Position numbers and translations under genes: made by a program. From Desmodus rotundus (taxonomy: Eukaryota; Chordata; Mammalia; Chiroptera; Phyllostomidae), in assembly GCF_022682495.2 (NCBI RefSeq), contig NC_071391.1, forward strand, positions 108,421,195 to 108,485,194: a DNA stretch of 64,000 nt, given 5' to 3'. Below the pieces are notes generated by a model. The model did not search any database. It had not been told where the DNA came from and was given only the letters and a program-made list of their open reading frames with translations. Positions 34,321-45,385 of the stretch are shown here, one piece after another (positions within the stretch are counted from its first letter, which is position 1; each line of letters begins with the position of its first letter).

Positions 34321-35040
34321 TAGTAACACACTCCACGCTCCATCAGCGGCTTTGCTTTCCAAGGTCAACAACCATCTAAAAATATTAAATGGAAAATTCC
34401 AGATATAAACAATTTTTAAGTCTTAAATTGTGCATTGGTCCAAGTAGGGTCATGAAATATCACAACACCCCATTCCATCCCACCGGGGACATGAATTATC
34501 CCTTTGCCCAGCGTCTCCACACTGTACATGCTCCCCATCCATTAGTCACGTAGTAAACCAGGAGCATCCTGGTTATGAGATCACTGCCGTGTCTCACAGG
34601 ACTTGTGTCTGAGTGACCCCTATTTTACGTAATAATGGTCTTAAAGTTCAAGAGTAGCAATACTGGCAATTTGGATATGCCAAAGAGAAGCCATAACGTG
34701 CTTACTTTAATGAAAAGGTAAAAGTTCTTCTTTTAATAAGGCACTTTATCTCACATCATCACAAGAAGAAGAGTGAGTACAGTACAATTACATATTTTGA
34801 GAAATACCACATTTCTCAAAATTGTCATACAGTATTTATTACAATTGTTCAATTTTATTAACTAGATTTTTTTGTTAATCTCTTACTGTGACTAATTTAC
34901 AAGTTAAACTTTATCAGAGAGATGTCTGTATAGAAAAAGATTGTGTGTGTGTGTGTGTGTGTGTGTAGGGTTCCCCAGTATCCTCAGGTTCAGGCATCCA
35001 CTGGGAGTCTTGGAGTGTAGTCATTAATGGCCAGTCCTAG
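34321..35040 (+). mobile_element. Tigger (pogo-type) DNA transposon, internally deleted
   Basis: Left part: 'gcggctttgctttccaagg', 'aaaaatattaaatggaaaat', 'cattagtcacgtagtaa', matching Tigger 5' non-coding sequence. From about 34,637 the start of the transposase is visible (atggtcttaaagttcaag … atgccaaagagaagcc; compare MxxKxKSS.TGNLDMPKRS). After ~34,740 the coding region is gone, and the right end resumes at about 34,965 with 'ggttccccagtatcctcagg' and 'ggcatccactgggagtctt'. A (TG)n run lies just before it. Ends are approximate. Confidence 0.8.
34942..34967. repeat. (TG)13 microsatellite
   Basis: Perfect TG dinucleotide run within the right part of the Tigger remnant. Confidence 0.95.
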
Positions 35041-36984
35041 GGAGGGGCCCTGGAAATCATTACATGAAGCAAAGGGCAAGGGCCAGGCATAGCTGGTAGT
35101 TCTCCAGGTATCAAATACAAACTTAGCGATACAGCTCTCAGAAAGCTCTTACGATTTTGCTGGAAACTCGTTTGCTCTCTGCCAGCTTTTATTGGTCTTG
35201 CCCCAGGTGCTTCAGCTTCTATTCCAAAGCATGATAAAATAGCCCTGTGATTTTTGATATATCTTCAGGAAAAGAATATTTTCAGTAAATAGTAAAGTGC
35301 CTTCCAGGCATCAGAGATTTAAAAGAAATCTACTGATTTCCTGAAAAATTCAGAACACAAAGTACATATTTTAGTAATCTTATTTATTTATTAATGAAAT
35401 GTACGTTAAGTGCCTATCCATATCGATCTCTGTGTGAATGCTAGATAAATAAATAGTAATGCACTCTTCCTTCTGTTAAGAGGCTTATAGTTTAAAAGGG
35501 TGGCAGACAAATTATTAAAAATCTCACAGCAGTTCCATTAGTGCTATGAGATACGCCAGCAGAGGGCCCCGGAGAACACAGAAAAACAAACCCAGCTACA
35601 GGGAGAGCGCAGTGTTTCTCCCCAAATATTCCCAATAAATACGAAGCCGTCTGAATGAAGTGCATGCCAACGAATTCATGTTTTTCTGAACTTATCTATG
35701 AAACTAAGTTATTCCCTTCCATTTTTATATTTTTTTTCTGTGAAAGCAAAACATAGGAAACAAAACAGAAATGGAGAAGCCTAGTTTGGGAATCTAGGTT
35801 CTGGACGGTTTAGGACACAAAGCAGGAAGTTTCTGCATACTGGCGAGGTCATGTTTCTCTGGAAGACTTTCAGCATTGGGCAGAAAGGATAGAAGAGCAA
35901 AATTCAAAGGCACAGGATCCTGAGTCCCCTTTCTGCTCCAGTCAGAGTGGCTTACATTCAGCTGTTTATTACAGGAATATCTGAAGTCAATGTCAATTAA
36001 AGAAAATTTTGCGTGTATGGGTAAAAATAAATTTTAAGAGCTCTAATATACACTAAGCAGAGCAAACTCCTACTGATATAACTTTTTTCTACTTAATATT
36101 TCTGTCTAAATTCCTTAGCCTGCATTTCAAGGTCTTGTGCAACTTGCCTCGTTCCTGCTCTTTCCGCATCATCACTCACCCATTCACCTGACATCATCTC
36201 TAACTCCAAACTCCTGAGAGCCCATTACATCTTTTTACTTTTTTGTCCACATATTATGGATTTTTGGATTTTAAAGCTTTTTTAGTCCTGTTCAAAGACT
36301 TAGAGGTTGTTTAATGTTTATATTAATTCACCCACAGTTTGTTCTGCTTGTTTTTCACACAAATTATATTTAAAGTTATCTGGTTTGAAGTAGAACTGTG
36401 GCATCTAATATTTCACATTAGTTGGAGTCAGCACTTTACAGAAAACTATTATCCTTTCTATTCATAGGATTTAGAATTTAAGGTTAGCTTTTGTCTCACC
36501 AAGAGATACTGAAATACTATTACCAGTGTGTCAAAATCCTTGAGGTCAGCATACAGAGGAACTCTCTGCACTGAGACTCCCAACACCACAGTACAGGGTG
36601 ACTATTAATTATCATATTTGATTGATGGTTCCAGTAAGGCAGTGAATAAACTGTGGAGGGCAGCAGTCCAGCTCGTCATTTCATCTTTCTCTCTCCAAAA
36701 GGTATCCTGGTAGAGGTCAGTACGCACAACGTTTATGTAGTTTATGTATTTTAAGTTAAAGTGCAAAAGCTAAAAAGAAATACCTTCTCTTCAACGCTAC
36801 CTACCTCAAAATAAAAAAGTGAAAGTCATAAAGAAAGCCAAATTCTAGCAATAGAAATGAGACATGTTAGCATGTACTATTTGCCATTTTATCAAAGTTT
36901 AGTATGATATAATTGGGAAATTAATCAGGACATGAATACTACCAGGAAATAAAAGAGCAAAGTGATAATTCTCTTAAACAAATT
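35041..36984. other. non-coding DNA, no clear element
   Basis: Weak MIR/L2-like similarity near 35,400-35,520 ('ttaagtgcctatccatatcg … taagaggcttatagttt'). Otherwise unassigned. No coding frame with recognisable content. Confidence 0.4.
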
Positions 36985-37562
36985 GTTATCAAGAAGCAAT
37001 TAAGTGGCATTATCCACAACAGATAAGATATGGAAGTAACCCAAGTGGATAAAGAAATTTAAAAAATTCCTACTGTTTGTGACCATATAGATGGGCCTGG
37101 ATTACATTATGCTAAATGAAATAAGTCAGCCACAGGCTGACAAATGACAAATGGCCTTACTTATATGTGGAATGTAAAATAGTCAAATTCCTAGAAGGAG
37201 TTTTCCAGGAGATGGGAAGAGGGAGAAATGGGCAGTTTTTCAATGGGTATATTGTTATAGTTATACTAGGTGAATAAGTTCTAGAAAATTTCTGTAGTAT
37301 ATAGTGGCTATTGTTAACAAAAGGGTGTTTTTTACTTAAAAGTTTTTTAAGAGGGTAGATATAATCATAAGTGTTTTTACAACACCCTGTAGAGAGGAGC
37401 AAGAGGGTACAAGAATGTTTTAGAGCTGATAGGTATGTGTAATATCTTGATAGTGGCGCTGCTATTACAGTGTATGCATATGCCCACACTCATCAAAATG
37501 TATACATTCAATGTATACAGGGTTTTTTGTACATTAATTATACCTCAGTAAAGCTGAAAAGA
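36985..37562 (+). mobile_element. old L1 (L1M-like) 3' end
   Basis: Sense order: 'ggaagtaacccaagtggataa', 'tggattacattatgctaaatg', 'aataagtcagccacag', 'ttatatgtggaatgtaaa', then a 3' UTR ending 'attatacctcagtaaagctg' followed by an A-rich end. This is an old placental L1, diverged, coding frame lost. Confidence 0.8.
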
Positions 37563-37644
37563 GAAGCAGGACTCCCACTTCTGGAATGGCAGCATGAGTT
37601 TCTCCAATGTCCTGCTTCTCAGTAAAACAACCGGAAGTGGGTTA

Positions 37645-38090
37645 AAGAGTATAATCCCAAAGTTCATATCCACTCAAAACATTAGCAGACGGTCTCCTTT
37701 GAAAATCGTGTCTTTGCAGATGTAATCAAGGATTTTGAGATGAGATCATCCCGGATTTAGGGAACCGAAGTCCAATGATTGGCGTCCTTCTGAGAAGAGG
37801 AGAGGACACACGCAGAGACACAGAGACACAGAGAAGATGCCCCGGTAAGACAGGGGCAATGACTGGAGCTATGCCGTCAAGCCAGGAATACCGAGAGCCG
37901 CCAGAAGCTGGAAGAGATAAGGAAGAATTCTCCTTTCCGTAGAGCGAGCCTTCAGAGACATCATGGCCCATTTGACACCTTAACTCCATAATTACGGCTT
38001 CCAAAACTGTGAAAGAATAAGTTTCTGTTGCTTTGTGCCTCCCAGTTTGTGGTTATTTGTTATGATAGCCCTTCAAAACTAATATACAAC
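37645..38090 (+). mobile_element. MLT1-type (MaLR) LTR
   Basis: Near full-length in order: 'aatcccaaagttcatatcc', 'tttgcagatgtaatcaagg', 'gagatgagatcatcccgg', 'gtccttctgagaagaggag', 'agacacagagaagatg', 'aagccaggaataccgag', 'aaaactgtgaaagaataagtt', 'cccagtttgtggttatttg', 'aaaactaatata'. The start is eroded. Non-coding. Confidence 0.85.
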
Positions 38091-38264
38091 CATAAATAAA
38101 TGAGGAAGCTATTTCAAAATATAAAGTCTCTGGAAATTGTACTAAGGATGAAAAAATGAAGAAACATTTATTTTAAAAAAATTACCGAGTATAGGTAATA
38201 AAGGAAGTTTCTGTAGCCCTTGAGCTATGACCTCCTCCTACTCCCACCCCTAGGTCATTTTTTA

Positions 38265-38632
38265 CATAATTCATTTTTTAATTTAAGTGTAGCTGGTATA
38301 CAACCTTATATGGATTATATTACTTTAAGATGCACAATATGGTGATTCAACATTTTTATACCTTACAATGTGATCACTAATATTAGTAACCACGTGTCAC
38401 CATGTAACCTTCTCACAATGTTATTGACTATATTCCCCTCTGCCTTTTCACTCACTTCCCCACTGTTTCTCTGAGTCTGTTTTTTTTTTAAAATTATGTT
38501 TGTTTGTTTTATATTCCACATATAAGTAAGACCATGTAGTATTTGTCTTTCTCTGCTTGATTTATTTGACTTAGCACAATACTCACTATATCCATCCATG
38601 TTGTCCTAAATGGTAAGATTTCACTTTTAGGT
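38265..38632 (-). mobile_element. old L1 3' UTR / ORF2 end fragment
   Basis: Antisense order on the plus strand: 'tttaagtgtagctggtataca', 'atatggtgattcaacattttt', 'gtgatcactaatattagtaac', 'acatataagtaagaccatgtagt', 'tttgacttagcacaatactc', 'tccatccatgttgtcc'. Typical of L1MA/MB-age elements. Confidence 0.75.
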
Positions 38633-39510
38633 CTTTTCGGGTGAAGCTTCACTTTGGGTGTTTGTGGCCAAGAGGCTGTGGCTCCTTATCTTTTCAGCCT
38701 GTCAGTCAAGAGATACGCACAAGGATTATGGTACAGACTGACAAATCTACCACTCACGTGAAATCAGCTACCAGGTATACCTTATCTTCAAAATCTAAGT
38801 ACAGGACACAAGTAAAAATAGCTATTTAGTACAGAAGAAAGTGGGCAATAATTTTGGCTATCAGATTTTGCAGAAAAGGTGGTGAGAGATGAAAGAGATG
38901 AGAAGATTCAAGGGATGATGTTACCTCTCTGAAAATTTAACAAGTAACAAGTGCCGGTTGTACTCAGATATAGATTCTGGAAGTATCAAATTTTTATTCT
39001 TGAGATTAGTGTTCATTATTTGATTAACTAGTGTTCTAGGACTTTGCTTATTAAGCTAGGGGCACCCTCAAGACAGAAGTGAGTTGATGTGATTTAAAAT
39101 CCAATCCCAAAGCGCTGCCGCGCTAATGCTGCACTCGATGTAATCTCACTTTAAGTGCGTCTGTTAAGTATTCTGAACTAATTCCTTCATTGTGTGCAAA
39201 TTACAACTGATTCTTAAAGTGCTAAGCTTTTTTGTTTTTCCTAATTTGTGGTTTATTCTACCTATAAAGTATAATATAAATCCCATTTCCTTTTATTGCT
39301 ATCATTTGTCAAAAAGCCAAGTCTAGGAAACAGAGGGACTGAACAATCACAAAGTACACTGTTACAGGGAAAAGAGGTGGAGAGGGTGCACTGCGGACAT
39401 TATGACCAACTTTGGCCAGCTGCAATCAATGTGGAAAGGGGAAGGGGAAGAGGGATGGGATTCTCAGAAGAATATTAAGACACAGATAGAAATAGAGTGA
39501 AAATAGCTTC
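38633..39510. other. unique-looking DNA; CpG-containing conserved-element candidate (39.05-39.26 kb)
   Basis: The 39,050-39,260 part has clustered CpGs (agcgctgccgcgctaatg, actcgatg, agtgcgtc) and three NKX2-like cores (actttaagtg, taaagtgc) in an AT-rich setting with no repeat. It could be a conserved regulatory element. The rest is unassigned. Confidence 0.3.
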
Positions 39511-39522
39511 AAAGACATTATT

Positions 39523-40233
39523 TTTTTTATATTTTATTGATTATGCTATTGTAGTCATCCTGATTCTTCTCCTCCCCCCACCCCAGCATCCCCTACTCAC
39601 TCAAGCAATACTCCCACCATTGTTCATGTCCATCCATGGGTCATGGGTATAAGTTCTTTGGCTACTCTATTTCCTATACTGTTCTTTACATCCTCATGGC
39701 TATTTGTAACTACCTATTTGTACTTCTCAATCCCCTCACCTCTTCACTCATTTCCTCAAATCCCCAACCCACCTGGCAGCCATCAAAATGCTCTTTGTAT
39801 CCATGATTCTGTCTCTGTTCCTCTTGTTTGCTTAGTTCATTTTTTAGATTCAATAGTTGATAGATTAGTAATTTTTTGCCATTCTCTTGTTCATAGTTTT
39901 GATCTTCTTTTTCTTAAATAAGTCCCTCTAACATTTTATATAATAATGGTTTGGTGATGATGAACTCCTCTAGTTTTTTCTTGTCTGGGAAGCTCTTTAT
40001 CTGCCCTTCAGTTCTAAAGGATATCTTCACTGGGTAGAGCAATCTTGGCTGTAGGTCCCTGCTTTTCATGACTGAATGTTTCTTGCCAGTCCCTTCTAGC
40101 CTGCAGTTTCTGTTGAGAAATCAGCTGACAGCCTTATTGGACCTCCCTTGTGGGTAACTAACTTCTTTTCTCTTTCTGCTTTTAAGATCTCTCTATCTTT
40201 AAACTTTGGCATTTTGATTATGATGTGTCTTGG
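39523..40233 (-). pseudogene. HAL1 3' UTR and ORF1 C-terminal part
   Basis: Minus-strand translation of 40,096-40,240 gives TPRHIIIKMPKFKDREIL and then GGPIRLSADFSTETAG, the boundary and C-terminal domain of L1-type ORF1. One open frame reads straight from the left LTR into this stretch, which is coincidental. The rest of the C-terminus is frameshifted, and the 3' UTR follows to 39,523. Confidence 0.8.
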
Positions 40234-40630
40234 AGTGGTGTGTTGCAACCGATCAAGGCCAGGCAGATCCACTCTTGCCTCCAGTAGATGGAAGAAAATG
40301 TGCGGAGCTGTGGGGATGCTTGACGTGTGTTTATTTACGGGTGGGCAACCACACATGCCATATGCTGCACTCCACTGTGGTGGGAAGCCCCTACCTGTCT
40401 AAGTACTAGAGGGGAATAAAGCTGGAAAACTGCGAAAATCTTACATAACATAACATAGTTCTGCATGTGCAAGCCCCCTTTATGTCATGGGACCAGTTTA
40501 TTGGACCCAGTCTCAAGGCTATGAGAACACTGGGTATCAGGCCCCTCCAAGGCTATGGGGCACTGCTTCCCTTAGTTACCCAGACACCTGGGCAAGGAAG
40601 CCAGACTGCCTCCACTTACCCTACGAGTAG
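40234..40630 (-). mobile_element. solo ERV LTR (minus orientation) inside HAL1 ORF1
   Basis: The LTR body is 40,239-40,625 (387 bp). It is flanked by AGTGG (40,234-40,238) and AGTAG (40,626-40,630), a 5-bp target duplication with one change. On the minus strand it starts CGTAGGGTAAGTGG (TG mutated to CG) and ends GGTTGCAACACA. AATAAA is present on that strand about 90 bp from the end, matching the second LTR. The HAL1 ORF1 sequence continues in register on both sides. Confidence 0.85.
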
Positions 40631-40884
40631 GCTCTTTGTATCCATCTTGTTTGGGACTCTCTGTGCTTCCTGGACTTGCATGTCTATTTCCTTCACTAAA
40701 TTAGGGGAGTTTTCTTTCATTATTTTTTTAAAGATTTCCATATTCTTGATCTTTCTCTTCCCCTTTGGCTCCCTTATGATGTGAAAGTTGGACCTCTTGA
40801 TGTTGTCCCAAAAGCTACTTATACTATCCTCAGTTTTTTGGATTCTTGCTTGTTCTTATTGTTCTGATAGGTTGATTTTGCTTC
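40631..40884 (-). pseudogene. HAL1 ORF1 middle segment between the two LTRs
   Basis: Minus-strand sequence matches the plus-strand HAL1 copy at 24.3-24.4 kb (ccaggaagc..cagagagtc, gaaggaaatagacatgcaag, aaataatgaaag). It encodes part of the RRM region and is interrupted by stops. Confidence 0.8.
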
Positions 40885-41312
40885 CTTATTGTAGGATAAG
40901 TGGAGGCAGTCTGGCTTCCTCACCCGGGTGTCTGGGTGACTAAGGGAAGAAATATTCCCATAGCCTTGATGGGGTCTAGTAGGTAGTGTTCTCATAGCCT
41001 TGAGGCTGGGTCCAGTAAACTGTTCCCATAACATGGAGTGGACTCGCATTTGCAGAATCATGCTATGTTATATAATTTTCTGGCTGGAAGCCGGCTTTGT
41101 TTGCCTCTAGTACTTAAGCAGATAGGGACTCCCTGCTGGGTGCCATACGTGTGCCACACAGAGACATGCAGGGGACACGCAGCTTGCAGCGTGTGTGGCT
41201 CACCCACTCATGAATAAAGGCATGTCAGACATCCCAATGGCTCTGTGAATATTCTTTCATCTGTCTTAATACCATAAACCTGTCATGCCTTGAACGGTCA
41301 CAACACACTTAT
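40885..41312 (+). mobile_element. solo ERV LTR (plus orientation) inside HAL1 ORF1
   Basis: The LTR body is 40,890-41,307 (418 bp), flanked by a perfect 5-bp duplication CTTAT (40,885-40,889 and 41,308-41,312). It starts TGTAGGATAAGTGG and ends GGTCACAACACA. A TATATAA box (41,069-41,075) and AATAAA (41,213-41,218) sit in promoter and polyadenylation positions, which sets the orientation. It belongs to the same family as the LTR at 40,239-40,625 but lies opposite to it and is clearly diverged from it. Confidence 0.9.
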
Positions 41313-42830
41313 CTTCCATGTCATTGATTTGATTGTTGGCTTAATCCACGCTACTGTTGTTTCCCTGTAAATTGTTCTTTATTTTAATTAGTGTAAGCTT
41401 AGTTTCTAACTGGATCTTTTTTATGCTGTTGAGGTCCTCACTAAATTCTTTGAGCATCCTAATAACCAGCATTTTGAACTCTGAATCTGATAGATTGCTT
41501 ATCTCCATTTTGTTTAGCACTTTTTCTGAATCTCCTCATTTTGGCAGCCTCCCTATGTTTGTTTCTATGTATTAGGTAGAGCTGCTTTGACTCTGTGTCT
41601 TGGTAGTATGCCCTAATGTAGCAGGTGTCCTATAGGGTCCAGTGGCACAGCCTCCCCTATCATCCAAGCTGGGTACTCGAGGTGCATCCTTCATGTGGAT
41701 TGAGTACACCTTCTTCTTGTAGTTGAGCCTTTGTTGCTTTTGGGAGATCAATGGGAAGGATTTACCCAGGCCAGTCAGCTGCAAGATTGGCTGTGACCAC
41801 TTACTACCAACCTCTGCCTTCCATGGAGGATCAGCTGTGCAGGGGCAGGGTGGTGGTGCTCCCATGTTACCTGTGCTCACTGGGTGTGTAGGCCCTGGGA
41901 TTTTCCAGGTGGTGCAGGCCAAGGTCAGCTCCTTCCTGTGTTTTGCCCATGGCTACTTTGCCTGAGCTATAAAGCAATCTGAGATTGCTGCTACTTGTGC
42001 TGGGCTTAGAGATTCCCAGGTGAAGCCGAACTGTGAATGTAGGCTGGCTGCTGCTCGTGCCAGGCCTGGGGCTCACTGAGGCCAGCTGTTGTTTGTTTGA
42101 TAGGGTTTAGAAAGTTGTGCAGCCTGAGTCAAGACCAGCCATTCATATGGAAAAGCAGCTTGAAAGGGCCTGTTAATTGGGTGGGGTGGAGTCCCGGGGG
42201 ATCTCCTAGGCTAGTCAGTGTTAGCGAGGTTAATAGAGTCTCAGATATGGCACCAACTTGCTGGCTCTTTGCAGGGAGGGTTTAGAAAAGGGACAGCAGC
42301 CTCTGCTTGCCTTGATGCCAGACACTTTGGTTTCTCCCTGTGTGCCACTGTTCCCTTTCAAGCTGCTACCCCAGTGCTGGAGCTCAGAGGGAGTGTGCTG
42401 AGGAGGTGAGTCTGTGTGTAGGTTCTTTAAGAGGAAGTGCCTGGGGCTACGGCAGTTTTTCCTTCCTCCCACTCAATCCCCAGTGGTTTCTGCAGTCAAA
42501 ATTTGTGGGGACATATCTTCCCTGACACTGAAACTCTGGTCTGGGGAGCCTAGTGTGGGGCTGGGATTCCTTGCTCCCTAAAAATACCTCCTGAATTTTT
42601 ATCCACCACACATGTGTGAGGGACCAGCCCATTTCTACCAGTCTGAGCCCCTCCTACCAGTCTGGATGGATGTGGTTTCTTTTATTCCGTAGTAGTCAGA
42701 CTTCCATTCAACTTGATTTCCCATGGTTCTGAGTGATGATTGTTCTATATTTTAGTTGTAATTTTGATGTGGTTGTACAAAGAGGCGAGCCATGTCTGCC
42801 CACACTACCATCTTGACTGGGAGTTATCCG
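41313..42830 (-). mobile_element. HAL1 ORF1 N-terminal part and GC-rich 5' UTR
   Basis: From 41,313 to about 41,560 the minus strand holds the coiled-coil-side start of ORF1 (e.g. the antisense of 'cagaatctgatagattgctt'). Upstream to 42,830 lies a ~1.2-kb 5' UTR of clearly higher GC than the surroundings, as expected for the internal promoter region of a LINE. Open frames on both strands across it (41.6-42.6 kb) are chance frames in GC-rich DNA. Confidence 0.75.
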
Positions 42831-42841
42831 AAGACATTATT

Positions 42842-43403
42842 ATGTTGTAAATTTCTATGTAGATTTTTATAGAAAATATTAACTAATTTATATATACCAC
42901 TAACTAATTGAACCTGACAATAATTTTACATTTCCCTCTTTTATTCAAAGGGTAAAATGTTATTTGCCTAAGCTGTTATAAAAATGTCAGTGTATTTATA
43001 CTACTCTCTCCACAATAATCTTTCCAATAAACTTTTAAAAATCCACCCTCTGAAAACACACGTACATTGGTAATGTTAAATGTTAAATATTTGGCAGACT
43101 TTCCACATCTTACTTAAAGAGGGAACATTATGTGGGGCTCTAATAATTGTCAGTTTTATTATATAGAGCAAACATCTTCACTGACTGCAAAGCAACACAT
43201 GTCACGGACCTGAATGGACAAAGAGACCTTTCATGTTCCTTTACCTTGCAGTTTATTTTATCTAGTTGCTTTGCCATTATTCTTGGAAATGCCATCAGCT
43301 AGTACATTTACATGCAAGTCATTCTTTAATTATTTTCAAATAAAAAAATTACTAGTGCATCACAGAAGACCATTTTTAGTTATTTCTTATAAGTTTATTA
43401 AAT
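42842..43403. other. non-coding AT-rich DNA
   Basis: No repeat or gene recognised; the plus-strand frame 43,214-43,597 runs into the next SINE. Confidence 0.45.
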
Positions 43404-43607
43404 GCCCTGGCTGGCGTGGCATAGTAGACTTAATGCAGGCCTGCAAACCAAAATGTTGCAGGTTCAATTCCCAGTCAAGGCACATGCCTGGGCTGTGGGC
43501 CAGGTCCCCAGTTGGGGGCGTGCAAGAAGCAACTGATGGATGTTTCTCTCCCTTTCTTTCTCCTTCCCTTCCCTTCTCTCTAAAAATAAGTAAATAAAAT
43601 CTTAAAA
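43404..43607 (+). mobile_element. VES-type bat SINE
   Basis: Starts gccctggctggcgtggcat and follows the family order: ggttcaattcccagtcaagg, gggccaggtccccagttggg, CT-rich tract, ctctctaaaaataagtaaat tail. Near full length, moderately diverged. Confidence 0.93.
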
Positions 43608-44249
43608 AAATAATTAAATATAGTTGGTGTGATTTTACCTTTAATGAATTGTGTTTCCACCTCAAATACCAACCAGAAAATAATATCCGAGATTGGCTAT
43701 AATTAACAAAATCCACAAGAAGAAAGAACATTTACTGTTTACTGATGTGCCTGCCCTCAACATCTAGAAAGTTCTCATTACATACCTTTTGAATAAATAA
43801 ACTCTAATCATAATTTCCACAACAAAAGGTATGATAATCTGAATTATCATTCAAAGTGTTGCTGTGGGCTACAGGGGTATAAACGCTGTGAAATTGGGGC
43901 TTGGTTGATAAAAGGAGAGCCAAAAAATATGTAAGGATTTGGAGATTAAAATACACTGCATCCTTGCAGTTTTTTCAAATATAAAATTCAATGTTAGCAA
44001 AATTTTTACATTTCTATCCTAGTGTTTATATAAATAAAATTCTTTAAAGGCTATCCTACAGTATACTAAAGAGAGCCGAGGAATTCTTGTGGTAGGTGGG
44101 TGGCTGAGGATTTTTTTATTAATTAAAGTATTTTGTGAATTACGTATGTAAAAGAGCCACTAGACATTTCATACACTTATTGGCAATATGCTTATTCCTG
44201 TTCTGTGAGGTGCCTATTGCCCACCTCTGTCCATTAAAAAGAACTTTTC
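43608..44249. other. non-coding DNA, no recognised element
   Basis: AT-rich; no repeat or coding frame recognised. Confidence 0.45.
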
Positions 44250-45385
44250 AAACTTTGGAATATTTTTATATTTACAGAAAAATTAAAGTAGTATAGAGAG
44301 TTCTCATACAACCACACCCATTGTCTCCAATTATTAACATCTTGCATTAGAATGTTCTTTTGTCATAATTAATGAAGCGATATTGATACATTATTATTAA
44401 CTGGAGTCAAACTTTATTCTAATAACCTGACTTTTAAAAATCTAATGTCCTTTTACTATTTCAATATCTCATTCAGGGTAATTCATTCCATTTGGTTGCC
44501 ATGTCTTTTCAGGCTCCTCTTGGCTGTGACAGTGTCTCAGATCTTGAGAGAAATATCCCAAGTTTAAACTAGTGGTCACGGGTAACATCTGACAACATTG
44601 AGGACTATGGGAGATTATATTTTTATAGTGATATCCTTTATGTCAGTCAGACCATTGTATCCAAAATATAAAACACTTTGAGGTTAAAGAAGAGAGGATG
44701 GATTTTGACTCTAATTCACTATCAGATATGTGGTTTGCATTCCTTGTGTTCTCTTTACAGTGCACTGATTGTCCCTTCGCTGTGCAGGACCTTTCTGTTG
44801 TTTGGTGTAGTTTCACTTGCTTTTGTTTTTTTGTGCTTCTGGCGTCATATGCATGAAATAACAGCCAAGTCTAATGTTATGAATCCTCCCCCTTATGTTT
44901 TTTTCCAGGAGCTTTAAAGTTTCAGGTCTTTTGTTTAATTCTTTATCCATTTTTAGTTAATTTTTGGTCTATGGTGTAAGACAACAGTGCAATCTCGTTC
45001 CATTTTTATCAAAACCATTAGTTGAAGACACTAGCCTTTCCCTGCTGTGTATTATTGACACGCTTGCTAAAGCTCAGTTGACCATATATGTACGGGTTTA
45101 TTTTGGGACTTAATTTTGTTTCATTGGTATATACAGACATACCTTCTTTTACTGAGCTACACTTTATTATGCTTTATAGACTTTGTACTTTTTCTTTACA
45201 AATTGAAGGCAAGATCCTCAAGCAGCAGAAAGATTATGACTCACTTCATGTGGCCATAACCCACGTAACGGAACCCGCAGTATCTCCAGGGTAGGCCCGT
45301 GTGTCTGTCTCTGTGCGAGTACTATACTGTTTTGGTTGCTGTATCTTGTCATGTATTTTGAAGTGGGGAAGTATGATGTCTCTAG
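44250..45385 (-). mobile_element. old L1 3' region with Tigger-like insertion (copy B)
   Basis: Antisense L1 order continues from the 3' UTR side ('gagagttctcatacaaccac', 'aatgaagcgatattgatac', 'ggctcctcttggctgtgac') through ORF2 ('tccaggagctttaaagtttcagg', 'ttttggtctatggtgtaagac', 'gcgagtactatactgttttgg', 'gaagtggggaagtatgatg'). At about 45,134-45,310 it carries the same Tigger-like segment, at the same L1 position, as copy A at 33.6 kb. Confidence 0.82.

Larger units (their letters stand above)
39512..42841 (-). mobile_element. full-length HAL1-like half-LINE with 11-bp target-site duplication and two LTR insertions
   Basis: The string aagacattatt occurs at 39,512-39,522 and 42,831-42,841 and bounds the element. 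Read on the minus strand: a GC-rich 5' UTR of ~1.2 kb (42,830 to about 41,560) starting near 'cccagtcaagatggtag', a decayed ORF1, and a ~500-bp 3' UTR ending 'aatcaataaaatat' plus A-run. No ORF2 is present. Two solo LTRs interrupt ORF1. Removing them and their duplications leaves about 2.5 kb, the size expected for a half-LINE. Confidence 0.9.

Noticed and set aside
40096..40402. Minus-strand frame joining unique N-terminal sequence to an L1 ORF1 C-terminal domain (apparent gene fusion)
   Set aside because: The N-terminal part is the reverse-read LTR; the join is an insertion boundary, not a fusion gene.
41572..42632. Cluster of open frames on both strands in GC-rich DNA, possible multi-exon gene
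   Set aside because: The stretch lies inside the HAL1 target-site duplication and corresponds to its 5' UTR; higher GC lowers stop frequency.
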